Origin: Papaver somniferum | Taxonomy: Eukaryota > Streptophyta > Magnoliopsida > Ranunculales > Papaveraceae | Direction: 5' to 3' | DNA: 64,000 bases | Assembly: GCF_003573695.1 (NCBI RefSeq) | Contig: NC_039365.1 | Span: 79,065,082-79,129,081, forward strand | In this document: piece by piece, positions 11,860 through 22,910 of the stretch | Position numbering within the stretch: position 1 is the stretch's first letter | Layout: every line of letters starts with the position of its first letter | Position numbers and translations under genes: made by a program | The notes under the pieces: model-generated | Seen by the model: the letters and a program-made list of their open reading frames with translations, nothing else | Told to the model about the DNA's origin: nothing | Database searches by the model: none

Positions 11860-12270
11860 AACCGATCGTAACTATGTTATGTATCTTGGTATAACTAATC
11901 ACGATGCCTGACTTATGATTTGGTATGACTAGTTTTTGTAACTGATCCTAAGTAATCACCATGAGATGGTATGATCAATATTTGTAATTGGTGTGACCGA
12001 TCCTAGTTTTTGGTGAGACCGATCACGGATTATTGTGTAATTGATCCTTGTAATTGTTAACTGGTCCTGGTAACTGGTGTAACCGTTCCTGGTAACTGGT
12101 GTAACCGATCACAAGCAATACCATGGGAATATGGTAACCGATCCTGGTAACTGATGTAACCGGTCCTGGTAACTTGTGTGGCCGATCACAAGTATTTACA
12201 TATTGAGGTATAACATATCTTAATGATTGGTAGAACCGATTGAACCCACGTATGTGATTTGATATTTGAT
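11860..12270 (+). promoter_or_regulatory. ACCGATC motif array, expanded copy
   Basis: At least ten copies of a motif around ACCGATCCTGGTAACTGGTGTA, with variants AACCGGTCCTGG, AACCGTTCCTGG and ACCGATCACAAG. In 12055-12190 they are almost head to tail. The array is about 450-860 bp upstream of the TATA box at 12724. Compared with the LTR at 8093, the array is longer and more regular, which suggests unit gain by slippage or unequal exchange. Confidence 0.55.
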
Positions 12271-12723
12271 CAATCACATAGTTATCTTGGAATACAGGTG
12301 AACTAATTATAAACTTGTTTGGAAGTGTGGTATAACCGATTCCAAGAATGTAAATCCATGTAAATATGAATATGGATTTACAATGAAGAGATGTCAACAT
12401 ACTTTGAACACGTACAGTAACTCTTATCATTTATTGTTTAAAGATATTCCTTAGTACTCAAGGAGATCCTCTGCCGAAATAAATTGAGAATCTTTTGATT
12501 AAGGTTTTTGGTTTTATATGCTTTGATTACCAGCAATTAAATGCATATCTCTAGAGAATAAAAATTAGTAATGTGCAATTACTAATTGGAGATTTATATT
12601 GAGAGATTTCGGAAATTTTGGATAAGTATTTATTAGAATTAGGAAAACCGAATTTTGCTATTCATTGCATATCTTGAGAATATTTTTGGTTTTGTAAATT
12701 TCTTGGTGCCTAAACATCCTTGG

Positions 12724-12732
12724 TATATAAAT
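12724..12732 (+). promoter_or_regulatory. TATA box of family A solo LTR
   Basis: TATATAAAT, at the same place relative to the LTR ends as the TATA box at 9573. Confidence 0.6.
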
Positions 12733-14024
12733 ACCTAAGTTTGCATTTCTAGCAAACTATCCTAAGAGCCAGGCAAACTTCAGTTCTTGTTGTTTCTGGT
12801 GGAGCCGTCTAATCGGAGAGGAAAGTATCATAATTAGGTGAAATCTCTTATGACCGCTCGTTTAAAGACTTATGTGGGATCAAGAATCTCTACAAGTACC
12901 GTTGGTGGAAAACTGGATAATTGCAGTGTTATTAGTTTTCGGTTGATTTGATTGACTAACGGTTGTTTAAACTTTGATTGCACCTTGTTTGTTTATTCTT
13001 GAGAATCTTTTCTTCTGATATAAGATTCATTCAAACTAGATAAAAGTATCGACGGGATCTTTAGAACTGTCTGTAGATCTAAAGACATCCATTGTTAACA
13101 GACTTCGTTCTATGTGTGATTGATCACAAGAGATTCAAATGGTGTTGTGCAGGTTATTATAGAAGATTAAAGAAAATTTGAAGACGAAGAAGATTTCTTA
13201 TTGAGTTCTCATATCTTTATATGTGCACAAACCTTGATCAGCTGGGATCTAACCACAATCGAATTTATTCGATTGATTAGTTTCCTGAGATCGGCATCAC
13301 TTTATAGTTTCTCGTTGAGATCTATATTGATTGATTGTGAATCTAAACTTAACTGCTTTTGTAGTTATTGGATGGATTTGTCTAACCAGGCAAAATAGTT
13401 TATTAGATAAACAGAAGAGCCTTTGCGTATGACTTGAGATATCTTTATCTTGAAAGAATCAATAGAGTTGTTACCAAACAAATTTGTTGTTACTTTACTG
13501 TTTGGAATACAATCCAAAGGAATTATACCAGTGCGTGACCTTCGAAGTCGTAAGCGCGGGGATACCGAGGAAACTAAGTGAACTAGGGGTAGTTGCTTGG
13601 TCTCAACAATACGAAGTTGGTGTAGATTTTGTATAGCGGCTTAATTCTGAGAGTATTCAATTCTGGACTAGGTCCCGCGGTTTTTCTGCACTTGCAGTTT
13701 TCCTCGTTAACAAAACCTTGCTGTGTGATTTACTTTTTTTCCGCAATTATATTTCTTTATATAATCTAGTAAATTACACAAACGTTAACTCCGATATACT
13801 TGATAGTGATCCTATAGATTTTGATTAAGTCTGAACCTATTATCAAGTATCACACTTTGGTAGTCGTATTGTCTCGATCTCGTATCCATAGACAATCATA
13901 CAAAGTGTGAATACCGATTAGTTGTATTGTCTCGACTCTGTCCATAGACGATCACTTTCGGTAAGAGGACTTATAGGTTGAAAACAAAAGGATTGTGGTG
14001 TATTTGGGTACCCTCGTCTTTTCA

Positions 14025-14226
14025 TTTTGTAAGTCTTCTTTTGATCTTGATTGATTCTCTGTGAGCATGATGATAGTAGTCCTAGTGGTGTTTAACAAAA
14101 GTTACTTGTAGCTCATCCTCTCTTCTTTGAGAGAATGTTCCTGTCGTTAACTTGAGGGCCTTGTCAACTCTACCACTAGGACTAAGTACTTGGTTTGATC
14201 TTGCAAAGTCAATTTTGAAGGGTAGT
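14025..14226 (+). repeat. Tandem unit 2 (right part) and CACTA leader
   Basis: Continues tandem unit 2 after the solo LTR: TTTTGTAAGTCTTC, GTGAGCATGATGAT and CCTAGTGGTG. It holds a perfect 13-bp inverted repeat, TAGTCCTAGTGGT at 14077-14089 and ACCACTAGGACTA at 14172-14184, which could form a stem with a loop of about 80 bases. The TNP2 reading frame starts at 14227. Confidence 0.5.
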
Positions 14227-15857
14227 ATGTCATCTAATGAGAACAAGAAATGGATGAAGTGTGACCGTAAGTCTACTGAATACGTACAAGGTGTGAGATC
14301 ATTTATACCGTTTTCCAAGAATAATGGTGGTGAGAGGACTATATTTTCATGTCCTTGTCGACATTGTATAAATGGTAAAAGTTTAGTTTCACTTAGTGAG
14401 ATATCTTTGCATTTGCTCAAATATGGTATTTTTTGGCGTATACAATATGGCGTCACCATGGGGAAAGTTCAATAGAAGAAGCACGGTCAAGACATAGGGA
14501 TACAACAGGTGTGGGTGTGGATGGGAATGTTATAGCAGGTGTGGATGTGGATGAGAATGTTACAACAAGTTTGGATGTGGATGATAATGTTAGAGCAGAG
14601 ATGGATATGGATGAAAATGTCGGAACCAGCAGGTGTTGTAAGAAAAAGAGACCAGCGGCTGAGCGGGCAAGAGAACCATTATATCCTACATGTACTAAAA
14701 GAAAGTCAACATTATACGCAGCGAAAATGGACAACATAAAGACTCATTATGGGATTTCATGTAATGGTACTACTTCAATGTTAGAAATGATGAAAGAGTT
14801 GCTTCCCGAAGGAAACACCCTTCCATGTAAGTTTACAGATATCAAGAAGATGATTCCAGAGCTGGGGATGGATTATGTAACCTACGATGCTTGTGTAAAT
14901 AATTGTATACTGTATTTGAAGGATAATAGTTCACTGCTGAAGTGTCATGTATGTCAAGAACCTCGGAATGTAAGAGTTTTCAATGATGAGAGCAAACTTA
15001 CTCAAGTTGCGCATAAGACGTTGAGACATTTTCCAATAATTGCAAGGCTGAAAAGGTTTTATAGTATACCATGCCGAAGAGTCAACGGGAATGAGTTATG
15101 GAATGAAGGTGTTGTAACTTTTGACAGCTTCACCAATTCTGAATTTCTGATGAGAGCTAGGTTGTTATGGGAAATTCATGATTTTCCAGCATGAGGGATT
15201 CTTTTTGGATGTGTAACTCACGGGTATTTAGCTTTTCCAACTTGTGGAGAAGAAACAGTTGCTGAGTGGCTGCCGTATAGTAAGAAGTTGTGTTATATGG
15301 GACATCGAAGATGGCTATCATCCAGACACAAGTTTAGAGATGATAAAACAAACTTCGGTGGAGTAGAACACGGTAAAGATCCATGGCTACTAACAGGATT
15401 GCAAGTTCAAGAAATGCTATCTAATTTAAAAACCAAACAGGGTAAGGGAAAAACACCATCAAAAAAACGTAAAAGATGAGCTAAAGGGGATGTAGGTGAA
15501 GAAATTTCAGATCACTTGCTATTTTATCGAAGGTCTATTCTTTATGATTTGCCATATTGGGGAAAAAATATAGTCCGACATTGTACATATGTTATGCATA
15601 CCGATAAGAATATAACTAAGCACATTGTTTAACTATATTGGGAAATAGTAAGTCAAAAGATGGTCATAGTGCACGTAAATATATGGAAGCTATGGGGATT
15701 GAAAAGTGGTTATGGTTGAAAGTAGATGACAAGGCGGGTAAAACAACAATGAAAGATGGATAAAAATTGTTTTCTGTGCAGTTTTGAAGAATTTAAAGGT
15801 GCCTTCAAATTTTTGTACCAATATTCGCAACAACATTGGTATAAGTCCACCAGAGCT
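14227..15857 (+). pseudogene. CACTA (En/Spm) TNP2-type transposase, N-terminal part
   Basis: ATG at 14227 opens a transposase-associated domain (KWM...R...EYVQGV...FSCPCRHC, about residues 8-50). A frameshift in the T-run at 14429-14434 moves the frame into 14433-15194. There an acidic repeat of VDVDENV type (14515-14625) precedes the TNP2 core: LYPTCTKRKS-like entry, MLELMK-like helix, LLPEGNTLPCKF, and the paired cysteines of KCHVCQEPR (near 14939). Part of the catalytic region between ARLKRFYS and GVVTFDSF is missing. TGA at 15192 is followed by decayed but recognisable parts: CYMGHRRWL (15291), YDLPYWGKNIVRHC and VMHTDKN (15540-15615), and LKNLKVPSNF (15788). The hAT-like insertion then interrupts codons at 15858. 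The product would have cut and pasted CACTA elements; this copy cannot. Confidence 0.88.
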
Positions 15858-16725
15858 CAGCGACCCTGAGATTTGGCTGCCCCGAAGCGGAGGTAAAAAT
15901 GTTGCCATGTCGATCCTCATACCTTTTGCAGATGTTAGCAATGCAAAGGTGGTTTTACATGTATCAGTGCTAATATTAGCAGCTTAATTAACCGATTATG
16001 TACGCATCCTGTCTATAACCCACAAAGAGTATAAAACTTGAAGCGAACGTAAAACGGAAAAACACCTATCATGTATCGAATAAGGAAATATATGTCTGAC
16101 ACATTTAAGTTTGTACACATATACATCTATCAAGTACCTAGATACTTCTCAAAAGCAGCAGAAATTTCTTAACATTTTACATATAATATATTGTGATTTA
16201 GAAAGCAATAACACGAAAATTCATTCAGTTTCAAATAACAATTTAGAACACCATCACCGATTCCTAGTTGTCCTAAAAATATAGTTTGGATAACTAACAT
16301 CATATGGTTGAAGGCGTGGAAAACTGAAAAGAGAAATAGAATATGCATTATGATTAAGTATAATGGATAATCTATGATGTTAATCATTCACTTACCATTC
16401 AATTAATGGTGTTTGACGGCACTTACAGACTCCCGGTAGTAAAAGGGAGGGGGAAACAATTAAGTAAAAGATTTTAAAGAGAAAACCATTAAGGTAAAAT
16501 TTTGGTTCTGATTTCTACTGGATGGTGTCACTAAGATAATTTCTTATTTATGTTTTTCCCCTTCAATCTCTTACAAATATGTCCCCATTTTAACTTATAA
16601 TAACAATTTACACCAATTATGCTCTATCTTAAACATAAGACCCCTTCCTTAAACCCCAAAATTTTGCTGCCCTCCCGGCCCTGCTGCGTCGAAGAAAGGC
16701 TTTGCTTTCCCCAGGGCCGGCCCTG
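15858..16725 (+). mobile_element. Non-autonomous hAT-like element inside TNP2
   Basis: An 868-bp insertion flanked by CCAGAGCT (15850-15857) and CCGGAGCT (16726-16733), an 8-bp target duplication with one mismatch. Its ends are related inverted repeats: CAGCGACCCTGAG on the left, and CAGGGCCGGCCCTG at the right end read from outside. Eight-base duplications and CAG ends fit the hAT superfamily. Removing it rejoins the TNP2 frame (SPPEL then KNFKSHD). There is no transposase inside; ORFs within are short. Strand is arbitrary. Confidence 0.8.
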
Positions 16726-16733
16726 CCGGAGCT

Positions 16734-18534
16734 GAAGAATTTCAAGTCTCATGACTACCATATTACGATGCAGCCTCTGTTTCCACTACTTTTTCATACT
16801 ACGACTTCATTTCCTAAATATCTGCGAGTTGCTCATCTATGGATTAGTTTATTTTTCAATATCTTATGTGCGAAGGTTGTTAACAGAGGCCATCTTTTGC
16901 AAGAGAAAGCCAGTCTTTTAGAAGCGATGTTTGTACTAGAAAAATACTTTCCTCCATCCTTTTTTGTCATTAGTATTCACCTGATAATTTATCTGGCGGA
17001 TGAAGTTTAATCCACGGTCCAATCAGATTTAGGTGGATGTACCCCTTTGAGAGGTAAATACCCACCTGACTTTGTTTTCTAATTTATAATTTGAGAATTT
17101 GCATTATTGAATTGACATTAACATTTTTCTCCATATTACTTTAACAATTTTTCCATATTACTTTTGTTTGTAAGTTAATGAAAGGTTTTGAAGGGTTGGT
17201 GCGCAATTGAAGATACATTGAAGGAGGTATTGTAAGAGGGTATTCGTTGCGAGAAGCTAGCTTATTTCTTATGGATGGCATGTTAGATGATGGTGATGAT
17301 ACTTATAAACATACTTGACGGGCATTTTTGGATGATGACTATGAGTTTGTCGATGAGATGCCTCTAAGTACTGGAAGGAGTATGACTTTAACTCAAGTAC
17401 AATTTGAACAATGTCGCAGCTGGATCCTATCTAAGAATGTTGACATAGATGACTGGCGAAGGTAAACTTTATTGCTTCAATGTGAATTTAAAATTGTTGT
17501 GTAGTATGCTAGAGTTATGATTTTTTTTTGTCCTTCAAGTATCAATGTTTATCCAGTTAAGCAATAGGATTGAGATAAACTATGTATTTGGTTTTATTTG
17601 GAGAAATATCAATGTTTTTCTAGTTAAGCTCATAGCAGTTTCAGTAATACATCATTTTTTTGCTTTTAGTATTGTTCAATGTTCATAATTGTTGTGTGAT
17701 ATGCTAGTATTCACTTAGTGCACCCTGAGTTGTTGTTTGATTAAGATATTTGCATCATTTGGTAGTATTTTTATTTGGTTGTAGGAAGTATGATTCGTAT
17801 GTTAACGACGACACGTCTAATGGTCAACAGACCTCAAAGAGTTTTCATGTATGGTTGCGCGAAGAGGTAACATGCTATCCTAAAGCTTTCAGTACAACTT
17901 GTTATGGTTTTGGTTGTGATACTAACTCCAACATGCTCTTTTACAGTTTATAAAAGCCAAAGAGACGGATTCAACACTGTGGAGACTCGTACAAGGACCT
18001 CTCTTCAAGGCACGATCATACATGAAATACCAAGTCAATGGCTTTACTTTTAGCACACTAGGTTGTGAGGCGAAGAATCTATCGCATAATAGTGGCGTGT
18101 CAATGAATACTATTACAAGATTGAAAGCGAAGTCGACCAAGGAAGCAGAAATAACTTATTACGGAGTTATTAAAGAGATTATCATCTTCAATCACATAGA
18201 GTTTGAAGAAACTATTTTCTATTATGATTGGGTTAGTGTTGGAGATAAGAATGCATGTAAGGTTGATGAAATTTCAAATGTTATAAATGTCAACTTGTCA
18301 AAGATGAAAAGCAAAGATAGAGTGTCTGATGAGCCGTTTATCCTTGCATCTGAAGCAACTCAAGTGTTCTACTCGGAGGATATTTATGACGAGGGATGGT
18401 CCATGGTGTTGTACTCACAGCAGGGGTTGACATGTTCAGTAGATAAATTTGAAGTTCCTGCAGCTTATCAGTCAGTTCTTACTGACAACGAGAATTTCGA
18501 AAAGCTGTTATCCATTGGTTCTATTTTTAAATGA
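16734..18534 (+). pseudogene. CACTA TNP2-type transposase, C-terminal part with DUF4216-like end
   Basis: Resumes directly after the hAT-like element with KNFKSHDYHITMQPL, followed by the conserved KYFPPSFF...IHL block (near 16940-16985) and RWMYPFER near 17030-17052. A GTAAAT after FER looks like an intron donor. Further exon-like pieces are 17200-17463 (ends WRR then GTAAAC) and 17785-17870. The last open stretch, 17940-18534, matches the DUF4216-type tail: YQVNGFTFST, NSGVSM, YYGVIKEII, FYYDWVSV, DEPFILASEATQVFY. In-frame stops at 17008, 17210 and 17317 show decay. The region 17100-17190 and 17470-17780 looks intronic. The element's 3' terminus was not found; an LTR begins at 18670. Confidence 0.85.
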
Positions 18535-18669
18535 AACTGATGCCACTTTTGCAATGTGTTACACTTCACAAATATCTATAAATAGAATGAATGTCCTTTT
18601 TTGTGATTTGTTTTGTTTTTGTTTAGTTTTATTTGATCGCTTGTTAATTGAGAGGTGTTATTAGTAGGT

Positions 18670-20470
18670 TGTGGAAACCTACAATTGTATTACACTGCAA
18701 GTGCACAATATCGATATGCAACACAGGGCAAGCACAAGTCGATCCACAGGGAGTTGGTGGGTGTAGAGTTGAAGCTATGGTCTTACTACAACTAACTTAG
18801 AACAAAGAGTAACCAAAAGCAGGTTTTGTTTGCGTTGAAACGACAAAGTGATGGATGATTATAGAAAAGAAATAAGATTACAGAGCAATAAATGGTAAAC
18901 TAGGGCTTTGAATCCACCCTCAAAACGCATAGAATCTCTAATTTGATATACTAGTTCTCCATTAATCAAGGAGTTATAGAGATGCTAGCCTCAAGCTACC
19001 ATGAAGATGTGATATAATCACTTGTACACATATATGACTTAACCTCGGCTAATATGTCAATCCCTAGCATTACTTTTTTTTTAAGGCACACGAAATCAAA
19101 GATTGAACTAAAATCAGTTCACATAGACTTGAATTTGACAAAGAGTTAACCAAACTACCTTGGATGCTTGACATACAAGGTAAAAGCAAATTGGCAAAAT
19201 TCAGAAATTAAGACATGTTTATCAATAAAATTCCATGAAGAAGAACAAGTAAAATCAAATAATAGAATTCTAATTATTAAAGGGTTTCATCTCTGCCCTA
19301 ACAGAGATTTTAGAACATAACAAACATTGAAATAAACCCGAAACCTAAAACTACAATCACTTGCACCGGCTACTCCTGGCTTGCCTTACAAACTGAAAAT
19401 TCCCCCTATTTATACAAGACTTCTCCCCAAAATCAATCCCTATTTTTAACAAATTAATTACAATCAGAAAATTAGGGATTTGATGTTTCTGAGACTCATC
19501 ACTGATGCACAACCACCCTATTGTCTTTGCAAACGGTCTGATGTTGTAGGTCTTGCAAGGAATTCAGATTTCAGACCTTCAACTAGAAAAATCCTGCTAC
19601 TCTTGTTCTTCACTGACACCCTATTGCTGTCATTTCTCTGTTTCCATTGTTGGTACTATAGAGAGAATCAATCAACATCTCTTCTTTTATCTTGTGTTCT
19701 GACTAAGCCACCCTACCTACTTGCTAGGTTATTATGAAGTGATGATTTACAGTGGATGGAGGAATAGGTTTAGAAACAGAAAAATAGGGTAAAATAGGTA
19801 TAGGGTTCGAGTATGATGCCGACAATTGTATGAAATTGGGAGAGTGTTTTATGTCAAGATGATGGGTTGACAATCTGAGAGGATGAGACGGACTGATGTG
19901 ATATGCCGGCAGAAGCGAGTAACAAGAAAAAGATAGGTGACTGAATTTTGGGGGAGAAGCACACAGTCGCAGAGAACACTTTGTTTTTGTAATGAGATTG
20001 GAAAATAGTTTAGGAATGAGGCATGAATACCTTGTTCGGCTATTCAAGAGTGAACCTTGGGCTTAATTTCGTTTCCATGTATTTGAGCTCGGCACTTCGG
20101 CCCATTGTTTTATTTCAAGATCAGATATTTGTTTTTCTTGAACTTCTTGTTCTCTACTGGTCTCATTCACTTCATAAATCTGCTCGTATCCCGACTGCCG
20201 TCTCCATTGCACGTATCTTCTTAAAGCAGACTTGACATCTAGCTCGACAAAGCATTGCAGCTTCACTTTGTGTATGTTTCATGTTCAAACCATTCTTTCC
20301 ATTCCCCTAGAATTACAAAATACAAATCAGGAACATTTACCACATATTTTACTCGCAATGAACAAGAAAAACAAAATACACAATTTGGCACAAATATTGG
20401 CAATTAGTGCAACAAGATACCGTAAACACCTACAAAATGATAGAAGCATTTACAATATAGGTGCCTATCA
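18670..20470 (-). repeat. 3' LTR of the first Athila/Tat-like element
   Basis: A 1801-bp LTR. On the minus strand it starts TGATAGGCACC at 20470 and ends near 18670 in TTTCCACA. The sequence CAAGTCGATCCACAGGGAG near 18737-18755 is of a type often seen near the ends of such LTRs. The boundary with the CACTA sequence on the left is set by the TG/CA rule and the end of CACTA similarity, so it may be off by a few bases. Confidence 0.7.
19406..19415 (-). promoter_or_regulatory. TATA box of first Athila/Tat-like LTR
   Basis: On the minus strand TGTATAAATAGGGGG, a strong plant TATA context, about 1.06 kb from the LTR start. Confidence 0.55.
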
Positions 20471-21229
20471 AATACCCCCAAATCTGAATTTTGCTCGTCC
20501 ACAAGTAAAACAAAAAACTAAAGAAATCCTACCTATACTACTGTTGATGGTCTGTCGATTGCATTTAGCGAATGCAATAAGCCTTTTAAACCACTAAGTG
20601 TCCCTAGTAGACGAGTTGAAGTCTCGTGAGGGTTTGCTTAGAACATACCCACGAAGTTCTAGGACAAAATATAAGTTGAGATTCCATGAAAGTGATACCT
20701 GCATTTTAGTTTTAGCTCACAATAATTGAATATGTCAATCTAGATTTCAAAGGCACAATTCTAGCTGAAACAACTAAAGATATGAGATAAGAGTCTAAAG
20801 TGTATCACCTTGGACATGCATAGAGAATGATTTACTGTAGGAAGTTATGACTGCCAATTACTAAGGTATAGTTTTTAGGCTAAAAACTGAATTCAAAGCC
20901 AAGCTAGCTATCCGGCTTTACGAGAATTGTGAATGTTCACCTTCAGAGTTGGTGATATTTCAGTTTACCCGCGTTATACATCGACAGCTACACCCTCCGT
21001 TGCTTTATTACAAAACTATTTACATTCATATATACAAAAAGGAACATTGACTGCCTATTTACTTCATGTTTACGGCTTGAGAACATAATTAAAAAGAGAC
21101 TATTTGAAACAAACAACAAATAACAACTCTTTTTTTCAACTGATAATCTTTTTTCTTTTTCTGATTTTCTTTTTTTTTTCTTTTCAACTGATTTTGGAAT
21201 AATGAGAGATACAAACGCAAATTGACATA

Positions 21230-21487
21230 ACAAACTTTATATAAAGACAAAAAAAATACATTACATGACATTTTTAGCAAGAGGTATCCCTTTCCGATGC
21301 ACCCGGTCAAATTCAATGGTTTCTTTTCTTAATGTATCCTCCAACTTCTATCCCAGCCAACAAACTTTACACAAAGACAGAAAAATACATTACATGACAT
21401 TTTTAACAAGAGGTATCCTTTTCTGATGCACCCGGTGAAATTCAATGGTTGCTTTTCTTAATGTAACCTCCAACTTCTATCCCAGCC
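21230..21487. repeat. Two-copy tandem repeat, about 128 bp
   Basis: Two near-identical units, 21230-21357 and 21358-21487, each running from ACAAACTTTA to CTATCCCAGCCAAC with shared blocks TACATTACATGACATTTTTA and GATGCACCCGGT. They differ at a few bases. The repeat lies in the 3' untranslated internal part of the LTR element, with no ORF. Confidence 0.85.
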
Positions 21488-21989
21488 AACCAAAGAACAA
21501 GCTAGTCAAGTCTAATTCAGTATTCTAGATGATTGGAAGCCTACTTAACCTATGAAACACCGACGTTATATACGCTCGGTAGATCGTGCATGTGCAAATT
21601 TTCTATATCACATGTAAATTGTGCTAGAATCAGGGGTGCCTCATCATCTAGACTAAGAACCCTAAGATATCATACATGCACATGTATCATAAATCAAGGT
21701 AAATGAGCTCAATTTTTCATTTTTCATTTATTTTTAAAACATTGCAGAGTTCATATCCAATTATAGCATAGTGACAATCATATATATGGTATTTACTTTT
21801 CACCCCCAAACCTAAACTAAACAATGTCCTCAATTTTTCTAAATATGAGCTGAATTATAACTACACCATACCATTACAACAATCTTGAGTAGAGAAAAGG
21901 AGCAAGATTACCAGATTCGACGAAAGAAAGAACTGAACTCCATTATTCACAGATGGAATCCAACATTTTTCAGCTAAGATCACATTGGA

Positions 21990-22724
21990 TTAACACAATA
22001 TATACAAAAGAAAAAGAAGATTCAACTGAAACATTACCTGCTGGATTATATACAACAAAACTTCACCATACACATACAACCTAAAGAACTGAGAATCAAC
22101 CCAAAAAATGATACGCAGACACATCAACAGCCTTACACATATATAACATGAGAGTACAAGTAAGGCTGCATATGTAAACGAGTTACCCCCAAACCGAAAG
22201 TTGTCAACAGATGTGTTTTTAAGCACAAAATCTTGCAATTTTAGGGGTGTTGCATGCACAAGATCTAATTCAAAGTGGACTTTGTTAGGGACAGGATAAG
22301 ATATAAATTCCAACTGTGGCTCATCACATGTATCATATTTAGCTGCAAAATGGTCCAAGAGGACTTGGGAGGCACACAGTTCCAGTCCTAGATTAGGTAC
22401 TCTCAGAAAAGTTGGTTTTAAAATCTCTTTACAAACAGAATCTAGGTTGAGTGGGGGAGTTTTAGTTTGTGACTTTGGCAGGAAGGTAGGCACGGCTAAG
22501 TTGCTCATGTGGATGAGATCAAGCGTACCATTATTACCAGTTATATTAACATCTCTTAAGTCATCTATAAGTGCAGCATGCTCACATTCAAAGAACAAAC
22601 CAGCAAGCCCCAGTTCAGAATCATGATTATCCAAAAAAATTATCTCATGCATAGGATTGCCAGAAGAAACATCATATTGCGACTTAGGCAGGGAATCAGA
22701 CATATCAAAATCATTTTCATGCAT
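21990..22724 (-). pseudogene. Accessory protein of the Athila/Tat-like element, C-terminal part
   Basis: An open stretch of 244 codons on the minus strand; the frame continues upstream to 22910 but with a stop near 22760. No catalogued domain is recognised. The first 100 residues are acidic and polar. Residues 112-130 read GLELCASQVLLDHFAAKY, residues 143-146 YPVP, 179-183 GGNSF; a strongly hydrophobic segment at about 184-206 leads to FWVDSQFFRLYVYGE (207-221) and a second hydrophobic stretch. The same landmarks in the same order are in the gene at 56216-57816 (CASRILL, YPLP, GGNFF, WLDPQLFRLLVYGE), so this is a conserved family. One or two membrane segments are likely. An envelope-like or membrane-targeting role is only a guess. 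Confidence 0.6.
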
Positions 22725-22910
22725 AGAATTATTAATGTATACAGAAAATTCAACCTTTCATAAGTCATACACAAGTCGTTTTTTATGCTCTTCTTCACAG
22801 GACAACTGCACAAGCCCTAAATCATTAGCCACATCATCCAATAATTCAATGTTACGAATAAGAAAATCAGAAGAAACGTCATTTGTCAAAGACACAACAA
22901 TGGAGCCTGT

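Larger units (their letters stand above)
11224..14024 (+). repeat. Family A solo LTR
   Basis: A 2801-bp solo LTR starting TGTTAGTGCATAG and ending CCCTCGTCTTTTCA. It is flanked on both sides by TTTTG (11219-11223 and 14025-14029), a perfect 5-bp target duplication. The host tandem unit reads straight through when the LTR is removed. A solo LTR with matching flanks is the usual outcome of recombination between the two LTRs of one inserted element. Confidence 0.9.
18670..22910 (-). mobile_element. Athila/Tat-like non-autonomous LTR element, truncated
   Basis: Minus-strand element made of a 3' LTR (18670-20470), a polypurine-like tract (20471-20485) and an internal region with an accessory gene. 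It is cut at 22910, where a family A LTR begins. LTR start TGATAGGCACC and the GGGGGTATT tract resemble the element at 51008-60522, as does the accessory protein. No gag or pol is present in what remains. The 5' LTR and primer site are lost. The stretch 20486-21989 holds only 3' untranslated sequence and the tandem repeat at 21230-21487. Confidence 0.75.

Noticed and set aside
11860..12270. A possible CRISPR-like or satellite array
   Set aside because: Units are degenerate, spacing is irregular and there are no unique spacers of constant length; the genome is a plant's and the array is part of an LTR.
14453..14737. A 94-codon minus-strand frame
   Set aside because: It is the antisense shadow of the acidic repeat in the TNP2 gene.
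20988..21316. Lysine-rich ORFs on the minus strand
   Set aside because: They come from A/T-rich and CTTTTT-type runs in an untranslated part of an LTR element.
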